From Merdimonas faecis (lineage in GTDB: Bacteria; Bacillota; Clostridia; Lachnospirales; Lachnospiraceae), in the NCBI RefSeq assembly GCF_001754075.1, contig NZ_MIEH01000018.1, positions 1 to 64,000 of the forward strand: 64,000 bases of DNA. The letters are read 5' to 3'. Of this stretch, positions 43,414-51,265 are shown piece after piece. The position numbers and the translations under genes are program-made. The stretch's first letter is position 1; the number at the start of each line of letters is the position of its first letter. Under the pieces are notes generated by a model. The model worked only from the letters and a program-made list of their open reading frames with translations, was not told where the DNA came from and did no database searches.

Positions 43414-44681
43414 GGAAAAACATAAAAAAATTGTTTGCATTGATAACGGCGCTTTTCCTGGCGGTCGGGACACTTCTGTGGAGCGAAACGGCGAAAGCCG
43501 CCTCGCCTACAGAAGCAAAAGACAGTGTTGTATGCATTGGAGTCGGGGATGCCTACGGCAATCTGATCGGCTGGGGGACAGGATTTGCGGTGGGTGAACC
43601 AGGAGAGCCGATCCAGTACATTGTGACCAATGCCCATGTGGCAGAGCCCACAGACGAGGACGGAAACTATATTCCCTGTTCGCTGACCGTATATTTTTCG
43701 GCGGCGGCTAACCGTTCCATGATGGCAGAGGTCTACTGGTGCGATCAGACGGCGGATCTTGCGATCCTGAAGCTGCCGGAGGAGACGACGGAAAGAGAAG
43801 CGCTGGTACTCTGCCCCATGGAGGACGTGGATATGGATGATGAGTTTGCGGCTCTGGGCTATCCGGCGACCTCTATGGCATCGGATTTTGTTAAATTTGA
43901 CACAACGGATATCTCCATTACCCGGGGCGGGATTTCGAAGCAGGTCCGGGTCAGCGGAAGAGACTGCTATCTTCTGGATATCCAGATCAGCCAGGGCAAC
44001 TCCGGAGGACCGCTGGTCAATTCCGAAGGAGAAGTAGTAGGAGTGAATACCTTTATGCTGAACGATGAGGCCAGATATGCGGTAGCGATTGATGAGCTGA
44101 TCCGGGATGTAAGCCAGGATGAAGTACCCTATGTGCTGGCGGGAGAGCAGATCCCTGTCTTGTATTTTGTGATCGGGGGCGCTGCTCTTCTGGTTGTAGT
44201 GCTGGTGGTCGTGATCGTGGCGGTCAGGAGCAGCAGGGCAAAGACGGGAGAAGCGAAGGCCGCATCGGTATCCGCAGCCCCACCGACACCGTCGCCTGGT
44301 CCATGGCCGGAGACCATTCCGACGCCTCCCGCCGATCCGGTGCAGAAGCAGGCACCTCCGGCGCCGGATGCCCGGTTTGTTATCGTGGCGGGATCAGCCA
44401 GCCCCCTGGCAGGGAAGAGTTATCCGGCGGGCAGGGAACAGACCATCGGAAGGGACGGTTCCCGGTGTGACATCGTATTCCCGGTGGAGACCAAAGGTGT
44501 GAGCGCAAAACATTGTAAGATATCTCCTGCCGAAGAAGGGATCGTGCTCAGTGATCTGGGATCTACTTATGGGACGTTTCTGGCAAATGGCACAAAAGTG
44601 GAGCCGGGACAAAAGAGGCTGCTCCGCTTGGGAGACGCCTTTTATCTAGGCGGAGAAGACAATCGTTTTGAGGTGAGATAG
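43410..44681 (+). CDS. membrane-anchored trypsin-like protease with C-terminal FHA domain
   Basis: The 423-residue protein has a signal peptide or anchor (about 8-29). A chymotrypsin-fold protease domain follows, with the triad His in TNAHVAE (near 74), Asp in TADLAILKL (near 115) and Ser in QGNSGGPLV (near 197). A strong TM helix (about 248-272), a Pro/Ala-rich linker and an FHA domain (about 335-423, with TIGRDGSRCDI and SDLGSTYGTF) complete it. The protease would be outside and the FHA inside. No PDZ domain is present, unlike HtrA. It overlaps the phosphatase gene (ATGA) and abuts the next gene. Confidence 0.87.
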   Translation: MRKNIKKLFALITALFLAVGTLLWSETAKAASPTEAKDSVVCIGVGDAYGNLIGWGTGFAVGEPGEPIQYIVTNAHVAEPTDEDGNYIPCSLTVYFSAAANRSMMAEVYWCDQTADLAILKLPEETTEREALVLCPMEDVDMDDEFAALGYPATSMASDFVKFDTTDISITRGGISKQVRVSGRDCYLLDIQISQGNSGGPLVNSEGEVVGVNTFMLNDEARYAVAIDELIRDVSQDEVPYVLAGEQIPVLYFVIGGAALLVVVLVVVIVAVRSSRAKTGEAKAASVSAAPPTPSPGPWPETIPTPPADPVQKQAPPAPDARFVIVAGSASPLAGKSYPAGREQTIGRDGSRCDIVFPVETKGVSAKHCKISPAEEGIVLSDLGSTYGTFLANGTKVEPGQKRLLRLGDAFYLGGEDNRFEVR

Positions 44682-45401
44682 ATGGCAGAGATACAGGTTG
44701 CAGTATTTACGGATGCCGGAACCAGAGACCATAATGAGGACGCCTGCGGATACGGCGCGCAGGACGGGAGAGCCTGCTTCGTGGTGGCAGACGGCCTGGG
44801 TGGCCATGATAAGGGAGAAGTGGCGTCACACGCTGCAGTGGATTACATCATGGAACATTTTCAGGAAATAGAATGTTGTTCAGAAGAAAGCCTTCTTGCG
44901 CTTCTTGAAGGGGCGGATCAGGCAGTGCGGGAACGTCAGGAAGAGTGTCCGGATATGCGGACGACAGTGGCGGCCGCATTCGTTGAAAATGGCAGATTCT
45001 GGTACTTTCATGCGGGAGATACCCGGTGCTATTATCTGAAGAACGGCTGTATCTATACAAGGAGCAAAGATCACTCGATCCCGCAGATAGAGGTCAGCAT
45101 GGGAGAAATACGGACAGAGGATATCCGGTTCCATGAAGACCGGAACAAGCTGCTGAAAGTGCTGGGCGATGCGGAGAAGATCAGGATCGGCCGTCTCGAC
45201 GAACCGGTGGAGATTGAGCCGGGAGATGCCTTTTTACTCTGCTCGGACGGGTTCTGGGAGTATGTCTATGAAACAGAGATGGAGATAGACCTGGTGAAGT
45301 CAAGAACGGCAAAGGAATGGATGGAATATATGGTAAAGCGGCTGCTGCTGCGGCCGGCGGTGGAACGGGATAACTATTCGGTTCTGGTATGCTGGCTCTG
45401 A
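44682..45401 (+). CDS. PP2C-family Ser/Thr phosphatase (compact)
   Basis: The 239-residue PP2C/PPM phosphatase closely fits the bacterial PrpC/Stp type: TDAGTRDHNEDACGY, VVADGLGGHDKGEVAS, RTTVAAAFV, HAGDTRCYYL, LLCSDGFWEYV and ERDNYSVLV. The metal-binding Asp residues are present. The start codon directly follows the previous stop codon. It is the second phosphatase in the operon and more canonical than the first. Confidence 0.9.
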   Translation: MAEIQVAVFTDAGTRDHNEDACGYGAQDGRACFVVADGLGGHDKGEVASHAAVDYIMEHFQEIECCSEESLLALLEGADQAVRERQEECPDMRTTVAAAFVENGRFWYFHAGDTRCYYLKNGCIYTRSKDHSIPQIEVSMGEIRTEDIRFHEDRNKLLKVLGDAEKIRIGRLDEPVEIEPGDAFLLCSDGFWEYVYETEMEIDLVKSRTAKEWMEYMVKRLLLRPAVERDNYSVLVCWL

Positions 45402-45417
45402 AAAGGAGGGAAGAAGG

Positions 45418-46182
45418 ATGAATTATGCTGGATTCGGGAAACGGCTCCTCGCCTATCTGATAGACGGGGTCATCATAGGTCTTGCAGGAGGGATCCTGGC
45501 AGTATTTTTCGGATATTATTTTTATCTGATTTTTGGATGGCTTCTGGGAGCATTATATTTTATTTTGATGGAAGGAGGAACCTGGCAGGCAACGCTGGGG
45601 AAAAGAGCTATGGGACTAATCGTTACGGACATGAATGGAGATCCGATATCTTATGGAACAGCGACTCTCAGGTATCTTGGGAAGTTTGTCTCTTCTCTGA
45701 TCTTAGGGATCGGTTATCTGATGGCAGCATTTACGGAGAATCATCAGGCGCTTCATGATAAGATTGCATCCACACTGGTGTTGTGTGCGGCGCCGGCCGG
45801 GAATACCAGATACAGCTCTCAGGGAGCAGGCAGTCCTGCACCGCCGTCTATGGCTTCGCCGGGGACCGGCAGGTGTATTGTCGGGATTAGCGGAGAGTTT
45901 GCCGGCAGATCGGTGCAGCTGCTGCCGGGGGGAACCATGATCGGCAGGGACAGCGTAGCGTGTCAGATTGCACTGTCGGCATCAGCACCGGGAATATCCA
46001 GGCATCACTGCCAGGTGAACTTTAATCCCCAGACCGGAATGTTTATTATTAATGATCTGGGGTCTACCTATGGGACATATCTGATGAACGGCATGCGAAT
46101 CCCCAGCGGACAGCCGGCGGCCCTGCGCCCGGGAGAACGATTTTATGCAGGAAGTCAGGCGAATGTATTTGAAGTACGTTAG
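45418..46182 (+). CDS. RDD membrane protein with C-terminal FHA domain
   Basis: The 254-residue protein has an N-terminal RDD domain (AGFGKRLLAYLIDGVIIG, three hydrophobic segments to about 115, with TLGKRAMGLIVTD and HDKIASTLV). A Ser/Pro-rich linker leads to an FHA domain (about 160-254) with TMIGRDSVACQIAL, ISRHHCQV and NDLGSTYGTYL. The FHA domain would face the cytoplasm. RDD-FHA fusions are unusual. AAAGGAGGG precedes the start. Probable role: a membrane partner recruited by phosphorylation. Confidence 0.85.
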   Translation: MNYAGFGKRLLAYLIDGVIIGLAGGILAVFFGYYFYLIFGWLLGALYFILMEGGTWQATLGKRAMGLIVTDMNGDPISYGTATLRYLGKFVSSLILGIGYLMAAFTENHQALHDKIASTLVLCAAPAGNTRYSSQGAGSPAPPSMASPGTGRCIVGISGEFAGRSVQLLPGGTMIGRDSVACQIALSASAPGISRHHCQVNFNPQTGMFIINDLGSTYGTYLMNGMRIPSGQPAALRPGERFYAGSQANVFEVR

Positions 46183-46193
46183 GAGGAAGAACG

Positions 46194-48872
46194 ATGCAGC
46201 AGGTAAATGGGAAGAATCTCTGTGAATATTGTTTTTCCGATATGCAGGAGAGTGACCAGTTCTGCTCTTCATGCGGCCTGGGAAAGGAAAATTATTCTGT
46301 AGATCCCGGCTCGCTTGCGGTGGGAGAGATCCTGGCGGGAAAATATCTGATCGGAAAAACACTGGGCAGGGGCGGATTTGGGATCACCTATCTTGGGTTC
46401 GACATTCCCGGAAACAGGAAGGTGGCCATCAAGGAGTATCTGCCGGACGGCCTGGCGGCGAGACAGCCGGGACAGAATACGCTGACAGTATACAGCGGGG
46501 AGAAGGAAAATCTGTTCCAGAAAGGTGCGGAGAAATTCTTTGAAGAAGCAAAAACAGTGTCCCGGTTTAACGGCAATCCCAATATTGTATCCGTCTATGA
46601 ATTTTTCTACGAGAACAACACTGCTTATTTTGTGATGGAATATCTGGAGGGAATGGATCTTAAGAAATATGTGGCATCCCATGGGGGAAGGATCAGCCAG
46701 GAAGAAATGGTTTCCTTGTTCCTGCCGATCGCAGACGCCCTGACAGTGGTGCACAGTGCCGGGATCCTGCACCGAGATATATCACCGGACAATATTTTTG
46801 TGATGAAGGATCAGGTAACCAAGCTTCTGGACTTTGGAGCGGCCAGACAGGTGATCGGTGAACAGAGCAAGAGCCTTTCCGTGGTTCTCAAGCAGGGCTT
46901 TGCGCCGATTGAACAGTACCAGACCAGGGGGAATTTCGGCCCCTGGTCCGACATCTACTCCCTGTGTGCCAGCATGTACTTTGCCCTGACCGGGCAGGTG
47001 CCCATCCCTGCCATGGACCGGATGGATATGGATCAGCTAAAGCCGCCGTCGGCCCTGGGAGCTTACGTATCGCCGCGGCTGGAGCAGGTGATCATGAAAG
47101 GCCTTTCTTATCGTATGAATCTGCGGCAGCAGTCGATGATTGAATTTAAAAGTGAATTTCTGGCAGCGCTCCCTCAGACGGCATATGCAGGATCAGACGA
47201 TAGTCAGCAGACAGGATACAGCCAGCAGACAGGGTATAGCCAGCAGACGGGATATAGCCAGCAGACGGGATACGGCCAGCAGACAGGGTATAGCCAGCAG
47301 ACGGGATATGGCCAGCAGACAGGGTACGGTCAACAGACAGGATACGGCCAGCCCGCTCCGGATCAGACAGAGGCTTTTGTCCAGAAGAATGCAGGCTATT
47401 ATCAGAGAGAATTTGCAAAGCTAAGGGACGGGAAACGGGCAGGTTTCCATGTGCCCGCATTCCTTGTCCCGGCATACTGGGCTGTGTACCGGAAACTGTA
47501 CCGGGAGGGTGCGGTCATCTGGGGAGGGCAGGCGCTTTTAATGCTGGCCGGGGCGTTTCTGATCGCTAATATCGTGAATGCTTCGGCAGTTACAATTGTC
47601 TATTCCGTTTATGCCTTTTTGCTGGGAGCCGTGATTGCTGTCATTTCCGGTCTTTTTGCGAACAGGATCTATTACGGTTATTGCCAGAAAGTGATGAAAG
47701 AAGCGGAGCAGGCCGGGGAAAACGGCGGCATCATCCTGCAGAAAAAGGGTGGAGTGACCAAGACAGGGCCTTTTGTCGGTATGCTGGCCGGAATGCTGGT
47801 GATATCAGGAGTTTGCGGTATGCTGGCCGGAATGCTCATCAGCGACGCACAGGACAGCGGCAGCAGCTCTTCCTATGACTACAGTTATCCGTCTTCCGGA
47901 GGGGCTTCCGCACCGAATCCGGCCTATGCCATGGACGATTCCGGCACGACGATGGATCAGGAGGCTCTCACGGAGGAGGAAGCTCTGGCAGCAGTACAGG
48001 AATCTTATTTTGACAACGGGGAAGTGGAAACAGAGGCCTTTGAAGAATTGTTCCCGGCCATATATCCGGATGGAGAGTGGGAGACAGATGAGGACGACGA
48101 GGGCATCCTGGTGAGCTACAGCGGCACCGGCTACAGCCCGGACTCTTATCAGCAGGAGACCTACCGGTATGTATTCCTGGTGGCGGGAGATTCCGTAGAT
48201 TTTTTTGAAGTCAGCATCGGGGACAGATCCCTGTATGATGAGGATATCGACGCAGCGCTTGCCTATGCGGATGTCTGCTATGATACGATCCAGGATGGGA
48301 AACCCGGGGTTATGGATATCCTGTCCACAGACGACGGGAATCCGTCCACGCTGGATGAGACGGAGTATTTTCTCCAGGCGGCAGGTATCGGATATTCGGT
48401 AGAGATGAATGTCAGCGGGGAAAAGGCAAATGTGGTGCTGGAGGATGATACCAGGATGATCTTTTTTGCAAACCGGAGCGACTATCTGGAGGGGGCCGAG
48501 GCTTACATCCTGACCATCAAGGATGAAGAGATGAATGTCAGCACTTTCCAGAAATATTTTTACAATACGGAACCTCAGCCAGATTATTCCTATTACGGTA
48601 TGGACAGTGCAGGAGCCATCAATGCCTCAGATCTGGCGGATATGACTCAGACGGATCTCTATATCATGCGAAACGAAGTGTTCGCGCTGCATGGACGCAA
48701 GTTTGACGATCCATTCTTGCGGGCAGTCTTTTCTTTTACAAACTGGTACAGTCCCACATATGAGCCGGAGGAATTTCCGGATGTGTTAAGCTCTGTGGAA
48801 AAAGCCAATGTCAGTACGATACAGTCCGTGGAAGAAGAAAAGGGTTACTGGGGAGACTGGGAGTTCTGGTAA
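46194..48872 (+). CDS. transmembrane Ser/Thr protein kinase with zinc ribbon, QQTGY repeats and YARHG-like domain
   Basis: The 892-residue protein starts with a double-CxxC zinc ribbon (CEYCFSDMQESDQFCSSCG). A Hanks-type kinase domain follows (about 48-325): GRGGFGITYLGF, VAIKEYLP (Lys near 78), HRDISPDNIF (near 193) and LLDFGAARQV. Eight QQTGY units (337-384) lead to two TM helices (about 435-490), a third at about 525-548 and an extracellular acidic region. The C-terminus has the YARHG-like segment LYIMRNEVFALHGRKF. All catalytic residues are present. It is the only predicted active kinase in the island. Confidence 0.9.
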   Translation: MQQVNGKNLCEYCFSDMQESDQFCSSCGLGKENYSVDPGSLAVGEILAGKYLIGKTLGRGGFGITYLGFDIPGNRKVAIKEYLPDGLAARQPGQNTLTVYSGEKENLFQKGAEKFFEEAKTVSRFNGNPNIVSVYEFFYENNTAYFVMEYLEGMDLKKYVASHGGRISQEEMVSLFLPIADALTVVHSAGILHRDISPDNIFVMKDQVTKLLDFGAARQVIGEQSKSLSVVLKQGFAPIEQYQTRGNFGPWSDIYSLCASMYFALTGQVPIPAMDRMDMDQLKPPSALGAYVSPRLEQVIMKGLSYRMNLRQQSMIEFKSEFLAALPQTAYAGSDDSQQTGYSQQTGYSQQTGYSQQTGYGQQTGYSQQTGYGQQTGYGQQTGYGQPAPDQTEAFVQKNAGYYQREFAKLRDGKRAGFHVPAFLVPAYWAVYRKLYREGAVIWGGQALLMLAGAFLIANIVNASAVTIVYSVYAFLLGAVIAVISGLFANRIYYGYCQKVMKEAEQAGENGGIILQKKGGVTKTGPFVGMLAGMLVISGVCGMLAGMLISDAQDSGSSSSYDYSYPSSGGASAPNPAYAMDDSGTTMDQEALTEEEALAAVQESYFDNGEVETEAFEELFPAIYPDGEWETDEDDEGILVSYSGTGYSPDSYQQETYRYVFLVAGDSVDFFEVSIGDRSLYDEDIDAALAYADVCYDTIQDGKPGVMDILSTDDGNPSTLDETEYFLQAAGIGYSVEMNVSGEKANVVLEDDTRMIFFANRSDYLEGAEAYILTIKDEEMNVSTFQKYFYNTEPQPDYSYYGMDSAGAINASDLADMTQTDLYIMRNEVFALHGRKFDDPFLRAVFSFTNWYSPTYEPEEFPDVLSSVEKANVSTIQSVEEEKGYWGDWEFW
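47202..47345 (+). repeat. eight 18-bp tandem repeats inside the kinase gene
   Basis: Units of the type AGCCAGCAGACGGGATAT repeat eight times in frame, encoding (S/G)QQTGY. Most units differ by synonymous changes or by the Ser/Gly alternation. The encoded stretch is low-complexity, rich in Gln, Thr and Tyr, and joins the kinase domain to the first TM helix. In-frame 18-bp units can expand or shrink without breaking the gene. Confidence 0.95.
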
Positions 48873-48894
48873 AAAGAAGAGAGGAAGAGGTTTA

Positions 48895-50835
48895 ATGAAA
48901 TATGTGAGCGGCGCAAAAGTATTTGGCTGCTGGACAGTGGAACGCGTTATCCGGGAAGACCGGTGTGTTACAATCTGTGAAATCCGCAGAATGAAGGGAC
49001 GAAAGCGAGAGAAAAGAGTGATGAAGGTGGTGCATGTTCCCGGATATCTGCTAAAGGATGCAGTCCGGGCAGCGTATCTGCTCACGACACTGAAGGGTCA
49101 GACAGGGATCGCGGAATATGAAGCGTATCAGACAGAAAAGCTTGGAGACGAGGGGTATGACCTGCGGATACGGATGAAGAAATATCAATCGTTCCATGAA
49201 TACCAGAAGGAACATCCCATCCGGAAAGGAGAGGTCTGGCAGATTGCGCTGGAACTTGGAGAAGGGCTTGAAACGGCCCGCCACCGGGGAATCTCTCATG
49301 GGATGATCGGACCGGAATACATCCTGGCAGACCAGAAGGGACATTTCTTACTGTCGGATTTTGGCATGGCACCGTTTCTACGAGAAACCACATGGACCGG
49401 AGATGCATGGGATGATCCGGCAAAAGACGTTTATGACTTGGGATGTTTTTTGAAGACATTTCTGAATGAGAAAGAGGAAAAGAGTCAGGATGCTTTTGAA
49501 AGGGTAATCACGAAAGCTTCTTCGAACAGTCAAGAAGAGAGGTATCCCCATGCGGGGGCCATGCTGTATGATCTGAAGCAGATTCCAAAACGGGATTATC
49601 AGGAGGCCTGGAAGCAGACGCAAAGAGGCCGGCAGCGGATGCCGCGCCGGCTGGCAGCAACGGCAGCAGGAGGAGTGGCTGTTCTTCTCATTGGCACATG
49701 GGCTGTCTTTCAGTATGTACTTCCGGAGGCTGAGAAGAAAGAAAAGGTAATGGAATTATCATTGGAGGCGGAGCAGCTTCCGGTATACTCCGAGGAAGAC
49801 ATCCGTCCGGCGGCGGAACTTCTGGATCAGGAAGAGACAGAGCTGCTGGCAATGATCGAGGACGGGATCGATCAGTTTAATGAAAATGCGCTGAGAGAGA
49901 TCAGGACGGAAGATACGGCCAAAACAGCAATGGGAGAGGAATCATACTCTCTTAATACAATCCTGACTATAGACGAAGGAAAACAAATGGTCCGGGAAGA
50001 AGACAGTTATTCGGATTTTTCGGCAGATATTGTGTTTTATACTGTGGAAGACGGAAAAGACTATATGTATGATACTTACTACGGATATGATGAGGAACGC
50101 AAGGATTACAGAGATCTGGATGAAAGGATCCTGCTGGATGAAACGGCGCCGGATGGGATCCGCTACGGTGCGCTGACGGCAGATCAGAGATTATGTAACG
50201 GTATGTTGTCCCGCGAAGACGAAGCAGGCCTTATCGACTGCCAGGTAAAAGAAAGATCAAGAGAGAATGGAGTTGTACATATAGAAATAGAACTTCAGTA
50301 TCTTTGGCTGGATGAATATACGATAAACAGCGTCCTGGAAACCTATGGGATTAAGGAAGAGGATCTGCAGCTTTATGATCAGGGGAGAGAAATTATAGAA
50401 AGATATACAAAGCTGCAGGAACATGACCGAAAACAGGGCAACCGGGTGACATGGCACTATTGGATCGAAGAAGAAGGACATGGACTTGTGCAGAGCCGAA
50501 GAGTGGAACGGATGCCGGAGACAGAGGAATTGTACGAATGTCGTACGGAACTTTACCGGATGCAGACTTATATCCGGTCATACAATAATTTTCTGGAGCA
50601 GGGAAGCTCAGAACTGGAAGCAAGAAGAGGAACTGATGAAGATATAAAAAATTTTGATGAGAACCAGGAAGCTTATGAAGACAGGATATACAGCACCCGG
50701 GTGACAAAGGCGTATCTGACAGGAGATGCATGTGGCGAAATGACAGGATTTCCGGCAGATTACAGAGACATTACCTATCAGGAGGTACAGGAACGGTTAA
50801 AACGGGATCTGTATGGAGACAGTCAGTGGGAGTAA
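48895..50835 (+). CDS. transmembrane pseudokinase
   Basis: The 646-residue protein has a kinase-like domain (about 1-240). It keeps a Lys in KRVMKVVHV and an SDFGMAP segment, but has no glycine-rich loop. The HRDxKxxN catalytic loop is replaced by SHGMIGPEYILA, so the catalytic Asp and metal-binding Asn are missing. One TM helix (about 254-276) is followed by an extracellular acidic region of about 370 residues that I do not recognise. ATG 48895 follows GAGG. It lies 22 nt after the active kinase and probably acts as its regulatory partner or as a sensor. Confidence 0.82.
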   Translation: MKYVSGAKVFGCWTVERVIREDRCVTICEIRRMKGRKREKRVMKVVHVPGYLLKDAVRAAYLLTTLKGQTGIAEYEAYQTEKLGDEGYDLRIRMKKYQSFHEYQKEHPIRKGEVWQIALELGEGLETARHRGISHGMIGPEYILADQKGHFLLSDFGMAPFLRETTWTGDAWDDPAKDVYDLGCFLKTFLNEKEEKSQDAFERVITKASSNSQEERYPHAGAMLYDLKQIPKRDYQEAWKQTQRGRQRMPRRLAATAAGGVAVLLIGTWAVFQYVLPEAEKKEKVMELSLEAEQLPVYSEEDIRPAAELLDQEETELLAMIEDGIDQFNENALREIRTEDTAKTAMGEESYSLNTILTIDEGKQMVREEDSYSDFSADIVFYTVEDGKDYMYDTYYGYDEERKDYRDLDERILLDETAPDGIRYGALTADQRLCNGMLSREDEAGLIDCQVKERSRENGVVHIEIELQYLWLDEYTINSVLETYGIKEEDLQLYDQGREIIERYTKLQEHDRKQGNRVTWHYWIEEEGHGLVQSRRVERMPETEELYECRTELYRMQTYIRSYNNFLEQGSSELEARRGTDEDIKNFDENQEAYEDRIYSTRVTKAYLTGDACGEMTGFPADYRDITYQEVQERLKRDLYGDSQWE

Positions 50836-50850
50836 ATTGTAAAAAAAGTA

Positions 50851-50879
50851 TTGACGTCTGCATATAATAGTGGTAAAGT
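50851..50879 (+). promoter_or_regulatory. promoter of Trp T-box/trpB2 transcript
   Basis: TTGACG (50851-50856) and TAAAGT (50874-50879) are 17 bp apart, the same arrangement as the trpXYZ promoter. A TATAAT at 50863 has no -35 at workable spacing. Confidence 0.6.
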
Positions 50880-50885
50880 ATCTGT

Positions 50886-51180
50886 AAATATTTCAAAACC
50901 ATTGAAGAAGAGTGAGTATTTGTCAGATTCCCCTTACAGAGAGCCGCAGGCGGTGGGATTGCGGCAGAAAGGAATGGCAGAGAATGGACTTCCAAGGGCG
51001 AACCAAACGGCATGAGCCAAGTAGGGGAGCCGGAGAGGATTCTCCGTTATCAAAACCGGCGTATGCCAGTACGCACTAAGCGGGTGTATGAAGATGCACC
51101 AAGCCGGGTGGCACCGCAGGAGTTGTAATTCGTGCTCTTGTCCCAGCAGATGTAACTGTATGGGATAAGGGCATTTTTTA
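50886..51180 (+). ncRNA. T-box riboswitch, Trp specifier
   Basis: The T-box sequence GGGTGGCACCGC is at 51106-51117. The likely specifier TGG (50985-50987) is in gaa-TGG-acttccaagggcg, matching the trpXYZ leader. The terminator pairs 51133-51145 with 51161-51173 (13 pairs including G-T), and TTTTTT follows. Uncharged tRNA-Trp should switch on the following trpB2 gene. It fills the gene-free stretch 50836-51265. Confidence 0.92.
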
Positions 51181-51265
51181 TTGAGTTTCCTTATCTCATG
51201 CATATTTCAGAACAGGGGTTGTCAGAAAGAACCCCGGAATGATTCAGGAAAGGAGACCCAAAACT

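Noticed and set aside
47202-47345. Tandem repeats considered as a CRISPR array
   Set aside because: The units are contiguous 18-bp in-frame codons with no spacers, and no cas genes are nearby.
41869-50835. FHA/kinase island considered as a type VI or type VII secretion locus
   Set aside because: No WXG100, FtsK/EssC-type ATPase, VipA/B, Hcp or VgrG homologue is in or beside the operon; only the regulatory-type domains match.
50863-50868. TATAAT as the -10 of the trpB2 promoter
   Set aside because: The TTGACG box is only 6 bp away and the next candidate -35 is 20 bp away. TAAAGT at 50874 fits a 17-bp spacer and matches the sister Trp T-box promoter.
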